A stretch of 64,000 nucleotides of DNA from Sclerodactyla briareus (taxonomy: Eukaryota; Echinodermata; Holothuroidea; Dendrochirotida; Sclerodactylidae). Of the stretch, positions 36,401-48,403 are shown in pieces; positions within the stretch are counted from its first letter, which is position 1; every line of letters begins with the position of its first letter. A program made the translations under genes and the position numbers. Location of the stretch: contig JAODTK010005221.1 of NCBI GenBank assembly GCA_026419785.1, forward strand, positions 62,001 to 126,000. The letters are read 5' to 3'. The notes under the pieces were generated by a model. That model worked only from the letters and a program-made list of their open reading frames with translations, had not been told where the DNA came from and did not search any database.

Positions 36401-37119
36401 GATAACTAACAAATGATTTTTCATCACTCAACAGCTCAATAACGATGAAATTTCAACATAATAATCGGTAGAGTAACGATGAAGAAACGATAAAGTACTG
36501 TTGGTCTACTAATTTCACGCAATCGTTTCATTGACTAAGTCCCTATTAAAGGTAAAACACTATCCAGGGGTGAAGATAGAACATCTCAAAATCCCGACCC
36601 GGATATGGAGGATCTGACATTCTGACAAGTTGCATAGTTGAGTTATTTCAATCTAATTGCATTTTGAAGTATTTGAGGCCATTATGGCGTCGCGGGAGGG
36701 ATGAAGGCTTCCCATCGACATGGTTGAAATAAAGACAGCTTCTTCAGTGCGGGAGTTAAGTCAGCAGCAGGTGGAAGTCGGAATTCACTCGAAGGGGAGG
36801 GGGAGGGGGTCCTACGGTAGTTGCTTCTCCATTGTACGAACAGCTGCGGCACAGTCGTTCCAACCACCTGGAGATCATTCTGACCAACCATGTTATCTAT
36901 ACAGGCATATCACCATAACTGCATGTGCAAATAAATATATCCATGATTTAATAATAAATATTAAATACGGGTAAACTACGAAAATACGAATAGGCGTATG
37001 GACGTGATCTTCCATATGTTATTGGCAAACAAGCGCAAGTCGAACGTCTTGATAGCTGCGGACGGCAAAATTAATGTGGCGAATACACTGCATGGCTTCT
37101 TCACCAATCCACATTATTG
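33431..37119. other. Unique non-coding stretch
   Basis: Local GC-richer islands at 33640-33905 and 36690-36890 contain overlapping frames on both strands of 60-85 codons. Neither has a clear splice frame or known domain. Confidence 0.4.
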
Positions 37120-37745
37120 TTTGTTCACATTTAATTGACCTTTACTATCTGTCATAACCTTGGAATGGCTTGTAACATGTCTACCACATTGGCCTAATAT
37201 TTGCTATCAGTGCCAGCACAAAGTACCCAACCAAATCATTCCTAGGCCTGTATATTAGCTACATATACCCAACATATGAAAACAACTCTCTTTCTGGGTC
37301 ACCAGCCAACAATCTAGAGCGAGATGTGTTGTTGGACAAATCATTTCTCCCTGGACCATGGGTGTTATTGTCAACTAGGCTGCAGACCTGGACCTTCTGA
37401 CAGATAAGGTAAACACTGCTCTGCGGAGGGATGGAGTAATGTAAACAAACCTCCCTCGCACACTGTCACAGAGAACTCAATGGAAGTTGGAAATTGGGGG
37501 AATTAATTGGATTTAATTAAAATTGAATCACACTATGCGAACATAAATGTAACTCCACCTAGCCAGTGGCATGCTTCACCCCTACCCAAAGTTTCAACCT
37601 GATCGCATGTATGGTTCAGAAGTTACGAATGAACGTGACGAACAGAACGGACGAACGAACGAACGAACGAACGAACGAACGAACGAACGAACGAACGAAC
37701 GAACGGGGAGACATGATGACTTATAGAGCTGCTTACCGCAGCTAA
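37120..37745 (-). repeat. Family B, copy 2 (long, minus strand)
   Basis: Begins (minus) at the hairpin AGCTGC-TTACC-GCAGCT (reading 37743 to 37727), then the CATCATGTC word, a pure (GTTC)n microsatellite of about 14 units (37650-37705), the AACCATACATGCGATCAGG segment and a further about 370 bp. That tail includes GTTTGTTTACATTACTCCAT, GCAGAGCAGTGTTTACC, TTATCTGTCAGAAGGTCCAG and GTAGACATGTTACAAGCCAT-like words. All match 52051-52680 in the same order. This shows the family unit is at least about 630 bp. Confidence 0.9.
37650..37705. repeat. (GAAC)14 microsatellite
   Basis: Uninterrupted tetranucleotide run inside family B copy 2. The other copies carry shorter or interrupted versions. Confidence 0.97.
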
Positions 37746-38748
37746 AAATCCACGCAAGAAATCATCACGCCAACAGCTGACTATACAGGCGCAACCTCAA
37801 TACTCAGTAGCCAGGTAGCGTATGAATACCACAGGGATGCAGTATACAGTGTACAGTTTGAATTACCCGCGGCAAACACGTTGGCCAACAGCTGTATGCC
37901 AGAGTAACAACGTCGTGTGTCCGAGTTTATGTTGCATGGCATGCGTCATGCATGCAGTGACAATAAACGGCTGGCGGCGCTCTGGGTAAATCAGGGAATC
38001 GTTCGAAACTGTCCAAAATCTTGGAAGTGAATAAATGAGAAAATCGGCAGTATTGTTGATTGGAATTTCGTCATTTCAAATAATGTTATGTTGCTCCTTG
38101 CACTGTTTGAATTGAAAATAGCGACCAAATGAATGATAATATTCACTACTTCGAGGGGAAATAGGCGATCTTCAAGCTTTCATCCATTTCTAGGCTAGCT
38201 CCCGCACTGAATTTTGCGCCTTGATATGATAACGAAAGGATGGAATTAGGCATTACGGAGAATTACTGAGGTATTCTTTTTATATTTTGTGAACAATTTT
38301 TCTCTCACTCAGATCACTTCTATAGTTCGTTTGTTCTCATATGAACATATTTTACATTGACCATGTATTACAGAGGACCCACAAGTTCGGTTTGACGAAA
38401 TAAAAATCCGATGTACAGTTATGTATAGCCCCACTGAAATTCCAGAAAATGTGTTTACATTGAACTTTAACAGCGAGCTTTTCACTCGAGTTTCAAGCTT
38501 TCAAGAATATACTCCACTGTAAAAGTACATTTCACGGGTCATTCTGAGCCAGACAATTACATAATAAATATGTTTATGTTACCATAATATGCATTCTACA
38601 ACAACAAGGCGGGCCAGACGAACGAGAGCGATGAACCAGTGGGGCGCGGGACGTGCGGTAAGTCGAGTGGAATCGACCCGCCAGACAGCAAGTAATCAAA
38701 TCTTATTTATTGGAGACGGCCAGTGACATCCAGTAACCTACTTACCTT

Positions 38749-38817
38749 CATATACGTCTATTATAGGACCATACATAAATGTCTATAATAGAACTATACA
38801 TATGTCTATTACAGGTC
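38749..38817 (+). repeat. Short tandem repeat, about 24-bp unit, three copies
   Basis: Units read CATATACGTCTATTATAGGA, CATAAATGTCTATAATAGAA and CATATGTCTATTACAGG, separated by CTATA/CCATA spacers. Confidence 0.85.
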
Positions 38818-38941
38818 GGCGTAGGGATAGGGTAGTTCCGTTAAACGTCCCTTGCCGCTCAATTTGCGCTGTGGGCATATACTGCTCAGATGAAGATCCA
38901 TTTCCATGTGCAACATTTCAGTTGTCTTTAGGACAGGACAA

Positions 38942-39110
38942 TTTAGCTGCGGGAGAGCAGCTCTACAAGTCATCATGTCTCTCCGTACGTTCGTCCGTTC
39001 GGTTTGTCACGTTCAACCATAATTCTAAATCGCAGTAATGCGATATCAGGTCAAAAACTTTGTGGGGTGCATGAAGCATGTGCATGGCTAGGGAACCTTT
39101 TGTGTTACAT
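38942..39110 (+). repeat. Family B, copy 3 (short)
   Basis: TTTAGCTGCGGGAGAGCAGC with a perfect six-base stem (AGCTGC/GCAGCT), TACAAGTCATCATGTCTCTC, an interrupted GTTCGTCC tract, then a degraded GCGATATCAGGTCAAAAACT and GGGTGCATGAAGCATG. It ends well short of the full unit. Confidence 0.8.
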
Positions 39111-40089
39111 TGATGGGTGCTAGTCCTGGTTAGATGTCAAAACGGATTGAGCCGAGGCTGCAGCCTAGCAAATATTTATGGGGTCGTTAAGTCGATAGCC
39201 TATTTCTCCTTATGTATCTGATGTGCACCGAAATTAACAGAAAGATTATGTGTTATTATCCTCTAATGGTTCCGGTGAAGAGGGGATAACCTTCACATTC
39301 TAGTGTCCGGTGGGTATCATAAATGGTCACTATAGTAGCCCATGGCTCACTGGACCTGTGGCCAGATTGGATCAATCTAGGTGAACCGCGCTCCAACAAC
39401 TATAACTATATGAAGAAGACACCACTAAAACACTTTCTATGTTTATGATAACTTTTACATCGCTACGTATCCATACTGGAGTGTTAATGTTTTAAGGTTC
39501 ACGGAGAACCGAGTATTGTTCAAGACGATCCAGATACCGTATGTTGTTGTCTAGAGGGGTCTGCTGAGACGCAAAGGACAAATTCGCGCTTCAACCCACT
39601 CTAATCCAAAACCCCGCCACGATCATACAGTACACGTACTGTGGATGCTCTTCTGGGACAATGTCGACATAGTCACGTTCGGAAGTCGGAACAAAAAGGA
39701 GTTCGTGGGTGTTCTTTCCGCTGATTGTCAAATTTTGCAACCACAACTACCCAGTCACAATAGCAACAACAATAAGCGTTTTCGAACCATAAAAAGAAAT
39801 CATTCTATTATTGGACCCGTGCGATAAAGTAAACTATGGAGGTAAAATATGGTGAACTCAGGTAGGACAATGAGCACACTATTGTTAGAACGAATTCAAC
39901 CACTCAAGGGTGGCGAGGAACTGCAAGTTCTCTGGTAAGGATCCAGGATTGCATCATTGTAGTCGCATGAACCAACAGCCTCTCCACCCTCTGAGAAAAA
40001 AATGGACCACACTAACCACAAGACAGGATATTTCACTGCACGTCCGCCATATAGGGACGACGAATGGCAGCTCTGCATCTGTCCATGGA
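39111..40089. other. Unannotated stretch
   Basis: No clear repeat. Opposing frames at 39896-40158 overlap each other and family A copy 3 and look spurious. Confidence 0.4.
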
Positions 40090-40580
40090 GTAGCTGGAGA
40101 AGAACTAATGCGTCAGTCCCTGACGTTCATACGACTGCCTGTTACTGAGGCTTTTTGAAGTTTTGTGCATGTGTATGTGCGCAAGATAAAAAACATTCTA
40201 TCAAACAACCCAGCAAACATTCTTTGTTTCCTATCAAAACTTACACATTGATTTCACTTTAAGAGATGAGAGAGAATCGCTGCAGTGGGTGTTCATAGTT
40301 ACTTCGGTGAGAGAAAGGCTATATATTCTCTGCGGAATGTTGCATGGATTATTCAACACAATGAAATAAATGCCATATCCTCTGTGGTTGTTTAAACTGT
40401 GGACGTCATGTGGTGTCTTGCGCAATGAATCTCCTCAATTTCCCTGTATAATGAACTTTGAAGGCCAATAACCCCAACCTTGAACTAGGAAATGGGATTC
40501 GGACCTTAGATATAGTTTTCAATTCCCAACGATATACCTATATTCATGGGTCCGAATGCCTGCGGTTGTCATTTGACAAT
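40090..40580 (+). repeat. Dispersed repeat family A, copy 3
   Basis: Carries the complete order of landmarks: a TGTTACTGAGGCTTTTTGAA start; CAGCAAACATTCTTTGTTTC; TTACACATTGATTTCACTTT; GCAGTGGGTGTTCATAGTTA; CGGTGAGAGAAAGG; ATTCAACACAATGAAATAAA; AACTGTGGACGTCATG; ACTTTGAAGGCCAATAACCC; GGGATTCGGAC; CGATATACCTATATTC. It is the best copy with which to define the family, and lies 1.8 kb upstream of copy 4 in the same direction. Confidence 0.8.
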
Positions 40581-40992
40581 ACACCAACATGCCACGAACA
40601 GTCTTACATTGTGATTTTAATGGTCAGTTCAACACGTCATCTCCAAACATATGGTCCCGTTCTTGCCGATATTGTCCTGTCCGTGACGAAATTGTCCCGT
40701 CCGTGATATCTCGAAGTAAATTAATTACCTGAATAATAGCCTAATATTTCTGTTAATAGTAGAATTTGTAATTGGGTTGAATGAAGCAGGTCAAAACAGC
40801 AATTGAAAGTAAATGCAAAGCAAAAGATGACTTGTGATGGCATCATAACTGGCAAAAATCTGCCGTTTCAATTACGTTTCCTAAAATATTTACGATTTTT
40901 TCAATTAGTTGAAATTGTTCCTCCTATGTAATATGGTCACACAATGTGTAACAGGATAGCATATTATAACCACTGCTGCATTTGAGTAACAG

Positions 40993-40996
<4 letters not shown>

Positions 40997-41079
<83 letters not shown>
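40997..41079. repeat. (GT)41 microsatellite
   Basis: 83 bp of uninterrupted GT. The three reading frames of Val-Cys or His-Thr repeats are artefacts. Confidence 0.99.
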
Positions 41080-41082
<3 letters not shown>

Positions 41083-41899
41083 GACAACGATTAGGCCTCA
41101 CATGGAAAGTTGGAGACGGTTCCGATTTTCCCATATTTATTCCAACTTTCAACAAAAGCCATTGTCGTTTCTGATCGTTTTGAGAATTTTGCTACTTGTA
41201 ACACTATCGTTAAAAATATAGGTAGGGTTATAACACAACGTCATAGGTGCATCACCAGTCACTGCTACCACGCCCTGGTGAAATTGTTTTTTATGAGACT
41301 TTGAGAGAACAGACTGACGCTAGTTGCACCACTTATACATAGTACTGGCATACTGGGTTAGGTATCGATTTATTATGATAAACTGTTTCACATAGCAGCA
41401 TTAGGCAATATGAGTCGTAACTTGCGATACGTGATGTGATGATGTGCTCCTTCAAAGGTCAGACAGTTCCTGAATTATACGTTCCTGTTATGAACCTGCC
41501 CCGAAATCTCAGCATGTGGTAGGGTATTTCTTCCGGTGGAGGGACCTGTGTAGACTGGTACAGTTATGTGATCAATTAGAAATTCGTTCAATACCTCCGA
41601 CAGACTTGTCTGAAGTCCTTATTGTATAGTGGAGAACAAACCACTGACTATACCGTATCTCATGTCAGAGAATAACTCATGTCGGTCGGTTTATTCAAAG
41701 TCAAAATCCATTTTAATAACGCCAAATCCAGTTAGTATATTAGTCCATATCCATCACAGTCACTAGAGTAATGATTTATTCGAGAGCTCATGCTGGTAGT
41801 TTATCAGTACCCGTTAGTGCCTGGTGGGCCAAGCCGATTCAACACCGATCCCGGAACTATTTTTCAAAGGACAACTGCAGGATGATTTATAAAAAGGGG

Positions 41900-42480
41900 C
41901 TAATATAATAGCTGGATAAAAACTAAATGCGCCAGTCCAAACCGGAAGCTCATGGTACTTTCCGTTAACGGATTTATAGTCCTTTGAAGTTTGTGTATTT
42001 GAAGCATGTGTATTGCACAAGATCGAAAAATATCCCGACCCATCATGCAATAATATTTGATGTCATACTTGCACAAAACTCGGCAAACATTCTTTGTTTT
42101 TCTATTAAATTCAAACATTAATTTGAATTTCACTTCGAAAAGCATTTAGTCTATGGGAGAGGATTGCTGTAGTGGGTTGGTAGGTGTTGATGGTTACTTT
42201 GGTGAGAGAAAAAAACAGAATTCTGCTAGATGTTGACTTATACAACAAAATGAAACAATGAAATACATAACATAATTTTCCGTGTTGTTCAATGTGTGGA
42301 CGGTCATGCGTAATTTTGCAATTGGGATTCCCCCCAATTCTATGCGTGATGGCCCAAAATTGAAGGAAATAATCCACATAGGGAACAGCGTATTGAAATG
42401 GGGTTTGGACTCATAGATAAGAGTTTTTCTCATTCTCCACGATATACCTCTATTGTATCCAAGCTGCAGTTGTCCTTTAA
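41900..42480 (+). repeat. Dispersed repeat family A, copy 4
   Basis: Same landmarks as copy 3, including TTTCCGTTAACGGATTTATAG, CATCATGCAATAATATTTGA, TCGGCAAACATTCTTTGTTT, GTAGTGGGTTGGTAGGTGTT, GGTGAGAGAAAAAAACAGAA, AACAAAATGAAACAATGAAA, AATGTGTGGACGGTCATGCG and CCACGATATACCTCTATTGT. Diverged from copy 3 by substitutions and indels. Confidence 0.8.
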
Positions 42481-44789
42481 CATCTTCAATTTGGATGGTA
42501 GATTCATTGCATGAAAATCATATCGTTGTTCGAATTGCATTGTAGCCAAATCACGTATGCGCACAGTATTTATTTTCATTTTCATTAATAATTTTTTTTT
42601 TTTATCGTGGAATAAACCCATTTCAGATTGGGTGATACCATCCAGCGCGACGATGAGCCATTAGTACAGGCGAGCAGGCATGTATCAGTGCGAGTTCAAG
42701 ACTTGATTTGTAATTGAAATATTATTAATTGATCAATTTCACTGAAGTTATCACAAGTCACAACTATAACAGCTAGCACAACGTCGTACACCCTACATGA
42801 GGCATAATATAGATCTCGGCATAGCCCGCAATATCATCCCAGCTGCTTACGTGTGGTACAGCCTTCGCGGTTGTCACTTATCACCCCACTAGCTGGGTCG
42901 CCTTTGCGGTCAGGTCAATTACCAAACAGCTCCCAACCGCAAGTTTAACGAACGGATAGGAGGTTGGACTGTTTGGGGCTCTCAAGGGCGGCTTTTATTG
43001 CGGTACACAATAGCATACTAGTAGTTACTACCCGAGAACCTACACTGTTAGTGCGAGGAGCGTAGTAACTGATTTTCACACGGTCAGACGGTATGGTATA
43101 GGCTGACGGCAGGTCCACGTACCGTGTGTAGACTATGGTACAAATACAGTAGGCCTACAAGTAGTGTTGGTTGCCAGGTCAATTACAACCACGCTGTACA
43201 CTTTTTCTATACATCAATAACAAGAACAACGTGCATGCATGCACCATGGTTAACTGTACCACCGTGATTGGGTCTTCACCCCCAGAGTAAGAATTGGTAC
43301 AATTCTTACCTCAGAAAACACTTTGAGCGGGTTATGCAGGCCTATAGCTTTTGGAATCGAGGCTGCAGTTGTACCCCCCCCCCCCCCTTCATCGGCCCTT
43401 CATCGGCTCTAACCCGCTATTGTGGCAGCCCGGACCGGACTGATAGATGTTGTGGCAACATCGCCCATATAACAGTATTTCCATCCACTCATTTGAGAGA
43501 AATGCCTTTTTATTAACCAGGGCGAGGCGATTTCGAAGTAGGTTAGCCTACCCTTCGATTGTGGAAAATCATTCCAATTGGCCTAAACTCTGTAAACAGT
43601 CAAACGTATACTAGTAGCCTACACGTCGAACATGTACTGGTAGCTGTATGCTGCAGTTTTGAGGATTGACTGTGCTATTTTTTATATTTTTTATCAGGTT
43701 TATACAAACCACGCGACTAGTTTCACCTACCAGGGTACAGGCACACGACCTGTGTAAACCGGTCACGCGAAGCGTACGTAGCGGGCAGTCTGCCAATGTT
43801 ATCACTGAATCCGAGGCCCATTCATACACTTCTTGGTTTTCATTCATGGTTTAGAGTACACTACTTGGCATGAATCCAGAATAGGACCAATACCGGTACT
43901 TTCACTTCTGCCGTCAGGTGTGCGAACTTCTGCAGTCCGTTTGGTTTCACCAGACGGGAAACTTCGGTCGGTCGGTATATGCCTATTCGCGTTTAGTCGG
44001 CGCCGCTGAAAATACCCGTATCCTACTCTTCGAATCTGTGAATTTTAGGAACCTAACTTACTGGAAAGAAGTAAAATGATAGGCCTAGTACATTTTACTG
44101 TATACAGGTATAAAGGCGTATACAATTTTTGCTACCCTGCCCTTCACCAGCTACCTGCACACACAGAGATATGCGCGCGTGATGCGCAGACATGCACGCA
44201 CACAATTCGCTGGTTACTGATGGTAGTATATTTTTGACGTATTTGTATAACACGCCGCAACGCCTGACCGAACAAAGCGCCAGCCCATTATGACCGGACA
44301 CTAAATACGACCGGAACGCCAACCACAGTGACTGTCCAATGCCATTTGATTCAGAACTGCGGCTGAAATGCGTTGTAGAGAAGAAAAGTTATTAGGCCTA
44401 TTGACGTGTCACGACTACAACCACGAAACACACGGCAATCAAAACGAAAAACAAAACCCTGAATCTTGTCTGATGGGGATTAGACAGAGTAAAACAATGA
44501 AATTGTAATATAATTTTACTATATTATCCATTGTTCGACTGTTCTCTGCATTTTCCAGCTCATTTTGGTCTTTTTCAGCACCAAACATGGCAATAAAACT
44601 GCAAAACATTGGCGGGCTATACAGTAAAACAGTTCATTCAAAATTGCCAAGCTATCTAGATGACTGTCTCTCCAAAGTCACCTTGACAAAATGATTGTTC
44701 ACAATTAAAGTCTTGCTGAAAATGTACTCACAAAACCAAATTAGGTTTTTCGCTCTCAACCCACTGTCGCAGCATCACTTTTCGCACAG
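42481..44789. other. Unannotated stretch
   Basis: T12 run at about 42591-42603 and C14 at 43374-43387, followed by a direct TTCATCGGCCC/TTCATCGGCTC pair. TAGGCCTA at 43150, 44080 and 44393. No supported exon. Confidence 0.45.
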
Positions 44790-44992
44790 TCGCTTGACGA
44801 GGAGATCCCCAATGGCAGCATCCGCGACGCCCGGCATGCCAGGGTCACGTCTCGCCGACAGCGTCCGCTAACAATGATCGTCCAGCCCCGCCGTCTCGGT
44901 GATACTAACAGAGCTCTCGCAAGCAGCGACACCGCGACGCGGTGTGCGCTATCACAGTACGTGGAGTTCACATGGGGGTTGAATATACACAA
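44790..44992 (+). CDS. Possible internal coding exon, product unknown
   Basis: A GC-rich island stands out from AT-rich surroundings. One plus frame is open for 67 codons from an acceptor-like TTTTCGCACAG (ending 44789) to a donor-like CAA|GTGAGT (GT at 44993). An earlier GTACGT at 44957 is a second donor candidate. The conceptual peptide starts SLDEEIPNGSIRDARHAR and has mixed charged and hydrophobic composition; no domain recognised. The minus strand is also open across 44756-45094, as expected by chance in GC-rich DNA. Evidence is composition plus splice-like sites only. Confidence 0.22.
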
Positions 44993-45949
44993 GTGAGTAG
45001 GCATGTGTGTGCTGTTTTTATTATGAATGAGCGGCTGTCTCCTCACATGACCCTGTCCAGGGCAGCATTCACGGCCGTCTGGGCTTGGGGTCACGATAAT
45101 TTTGCCGAATAGCCATATTCTCAGATGAACAGTGCGAATGGAACATAAACTCGCCGCAAGCTGGTGGAGATATACCTGTGCTATAAAGCTCAGGTCAGTG
45201 AAGGACCACCTTTTAATTACACACCAAGCAGTAAAACGAGCTAGTCGATGATCGAATAGCTTATTTTCGCAGAACCTACCGCAGCAGCGGACTCGGGTGT
45301 CAGTTTTGCTGTTATGTGGTAGAGGTGGTTGACTTCTATGTGTTCACGTATCATGAAGCTGCTTTCTCCTGGGTGGATATTTAAACCTTCACAATACCAA
45401 TAGTAAAACAGGTTCCCTAGCAATCTATATCAAATTCCAGCTTTTCCAGGGAACGGGAACAACGTTCTATTCGTATAGGCCTAACCGTACGGTATATTGC
45501 TTATGTCGTAGACCCTGGATTGGCGGAGGAATGCGAAATCCTTCTAGGACTACCCTGTTTGGACGATTCCCTGTCGTAGGTCGTTGGCCTGATAGGTTTG
45601 ACATTATTCGGAAAGTCGTCTCGCGACACTCCTGAGCATCAGACCAAGTCGTTTGTATGACGTCACGACTAGGGAAAGTCTAACAGCAAAACTATAACAC
45701 TGTAGGCTATTGACATGCTATAGCTACGATACTAGTCAAGTGTGAGCGTGCAATCTGATGGTTTTAATGTTACAAGCCAGTCAAGCCTTCCCACTGTATA
45801 AAGGCGGGACATAATTACGTACGTAATAGGGCTTCAGTCTCTGGGTTACAGTGATCCGTTCTGCTATACCGGCCCTGAATAATAAGCCAGTTCGTAATGC
45901 TGAGTGCGCATGCTCACCACAGAAAGGTTCGGGGGGGGGGGGGGGAGAT
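44993..45949. other. Unannotated stretch ending in G15
   Basis: G15 at 45931-45945 immediately precedes the left part of the repeat interrupted by the hAT-like MITE. No partner exon for 44790-44992 was recognised here. Confidence 0.4.
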
Positions 45950-46017
45950 TAGCCTGTAGAAACAGGCGTTGGCTTGGTCACCTCGTATCAGCCTCATTCA
46001 CTCCTATGTGCAGAATG
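45950..46017 (+). repeat. Left half of short dispersed repeat C, interrupted by the hAT-like MITE
   Basis: TAGCCTGTAGAAACAGGCGTT ... CGTATCAGCCTCATTCACTC then CTATGTGCAGAATG matches 50848-50918. The right half resumes at 46725. Confidence 0.85.
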
Positions 46018-46724
46018 CAAGGGTGGCGCCAGCGGGGGAGGGGGGGGCAGGGGGGCATGCCCCCCGTCGGGGAAGCCTGGATTTTTTTTCCATCTGTCAG
46101 GGAGCCCGAGTGGGTACGCTAAATGTGCACACCCCGACGAGGGCTTTTTGCCCCGACAGTATATATTTCCGAACTTCTTTATAGTGAAGAAGATTCCTTA
46201 TTGAAGATGAAAATTTCGGCGCGCTTCGCGCGCCCCATGTCTTTCTATATTATTGCCAAGTTCCTCGCTCGAGTTAAGATCAGCGTAACCATCTCCCTAC
46301 AGACTATACAATCGTGGCATCTATAGTAGGATATACAAGCCTTATGGGATATCTCGGAATGTCCCTGAAGAGATCAAGGTTACAATTCTTTTGGGGAGGA
46401 TGCTTGTTCTGCCGTCTACCACTGTTTTGCCTCTGTGTAGAGTGGCTTGTGTGCTTTCACGACGCAGTGCCGAGGTATTTCCTGTGCAGTTATCGGGATC
46501 ACCTGACCTATTCTACAACATGGGCGCCATGATGAGTTGGGGAGCTATTGAAAGTAAACATTGCCCTCCACAATGTGTATTTCATTTTTTCGTTTTTTTT
46601 TTCTTCAGAAGAAAACTGTTCAAAAAATGAAAACATAAAAATGCAGGTTTTGACCTAGGGGGTAGGGTGAGCCTCGTCGGGGAACTCGGACCCCCCGTCG
46701 GGGAAAATCCTGGCGCCACCACTG
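46018..46724. mobile_element. Non-autonomous hAT-type transposon (MITE), 707 bp
   Basis: The left end CAAGGGTGGCGCCAG and the reverse complement of the right end, CAGTGGTGGCGCCAG, differ at two of 15 positions. An exact 8-bp duplication GCAGAATG flanks it (46010-46017 and 46725-46732). Eight-base target duplications with CAG-G/T-GG-type ends are characteristic of hAT elements. GTCGGGGAA words are repeated near both ends (46064, 46677, 46697) and a GGCGCGC-TTC-GCGCGCC palindrome lies at 46218-46234. No transposase: the frames are short and unconvincing, so it would have depended on an autonomous relative. The empty target in a paralogous repeat at 50848-50955 independently supports the borders. 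Confidence 0.88.
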
Positions 46725-46775
46725 GCAGAATGACCCTTTAACCAATCGGTGATTTGCCTAAACAAACATCGACCG
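46725..46775 (+). repeat. Right half of repeat C
   Basis: GCAGAATGACCCTTTAACCAATCGGTGATTTG then CTAAACAAAC matches 50911-50955 (GGATGACCCTTTAACCAATC, GGTTGATTTGTAAACAAAC). Confidence 0.85.
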
Positions 46776-48403
46776 TGGTATATTCTAAAGAGTGATAGAC
46801 GCCTCTATCTTAGGAACGGCTTCTCCAATCGTCTTACGGCCTACTTTTAAACTGTCACCACTGTTTTGAAAACGAAAACCATTCATCTCATGTTTTCTGA
46901 TGTTATTGTTGATAAGTAGGGGGGTTAAGTAGGGGGGGGGGGGATTTGCAAAGTTTTGTGATGACGGGATTCGTAATTTTTTTCGGCAGGAGTTTCGAAA
47001 GGTCGTTCTGTACACTGTACATTCAACGTCGAACTGCAGTCATTCCCCGATGACACAATATCAGTATCATCTCATTAACTATAACTCCGAACTGGCTGCA
47101 TAGATGACAGTTTGTGCGTTGAGTTTGCACGAGACTAGCACTGCCACCAGGCATTGATATCCTATGCATACGTATTAGTTTGTCGGGGTGGGGGCGCGGG
47201 GGCGTGTGTCCCCAATCATATTTTTACCCGGAAACTATATCTGCTTGCAAAAGACATTTGAGCCATCCTCACTCCTGGAGGGTAGGTGTAAATATTCGAT
47301 ATGAAGCTAAATTGACAATACCGGGAAAATATTAAGATAATAAACATAATAACTATAAATAGCAATAAATAGCACTGGATCACTTCTGAGGACGCTTTTC
47401 GACACCAAACATTTGATGGACTCCTCTCCCATATTCAAGTAAATCAAGATCACTACCTCTCAACATGCTCTCCTTACCAGAAATCAGGCCCTCCCCGAGG
47501 GGGTGGGGGTGGCGCCAAACCCAATGAACAAATAAATGGCATTAATCAGTGACCCATTTCAAATGGAGTATGATGGGCTATACAGTGATGTGAGATGAAG
47601 ACTAACAGCTAAGTAAAGTCGAAGTTTGATCATGTTATCATTATAACATCATTCATTCGGAGCAAATGTGGAAATTTATACCAATAGTTCATACAATTTA
47701 TTATCATCTTGTATTGCATTGGAGCCCACCCCTAAGATCTCGATATGGCAGGCGGCCAGTCATATTCTTATCTCGCACCAACATTACATTTTTAGCTCAA
47801 ATCATGCAGCAATGCTGGTTGAGCTATTGTTGTGCCCATGTCAATTATACCATCTATGCCTCTTTAGAACCTTTCGCCTTCAATTACGACTCCTCTACAT
47901 CGTTTGATGGATCATGATATAACTTGGTCGAAATGTTCACCAATTGAAGGGGCATCTGGGGGTTTATGAATTTGAAGCCGAGGCCGGTGTGGGCCCCTGG
48001 GCCCAATTCATGTTGTGGGGGGAATCACGCAAAAAGATACTCCACAAATGTTGGTGACACAGTGCGATGTGATCATAATGATGGGTGTAATAGCCGTACC
48101 TAGGGCTTTCCAGAAATTGTTGGTCCAAGGTCCCACCTGGGCCTGTGGCCCATTCCATGAAATTACATGCAATGGTGCATGCAATACATCTCCTCTAAAC
48201 AAGCTGATTTTCAGTGACGTGTTAGGATATTTGGTTTCTACTATCCCACGTGAAACCTATGGCCCATTCGTGAAACTAAACTAATGGTGCTGGAATGCAT
48301 CTCCTTCACTCCAAGGCCCAATATGCCAATAGTCAAGAAAATGTTAATCGACACCTGATTGACCATGAGCCTAGTCTTGAAGGCTAAGGTCGAGAGAATT
48401 AAA
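46776..48403. other. Unannotated stretch with a small local repeat
   Basis: G12 at 46932-46943. At 48145-48200 and 48260-48305, GGCCCATTC-(C)GTGAAA, AATGGTGC and GCATCTCCT recur about 110 bp apart, a weak duplication. No exon recognised. Confidence 0.4.

Noticed and set aside
40905-41221. Three frames of Val-Cys or His-Thr repeats
   Set aside because: Translations of the (GT)n microsatellite.
45902-45917. GAGTGCGCATGCTCA as an NRF1-like promoter site
   Set aside because: One imperfect palindrome with no gene start next to it is too little evidence.
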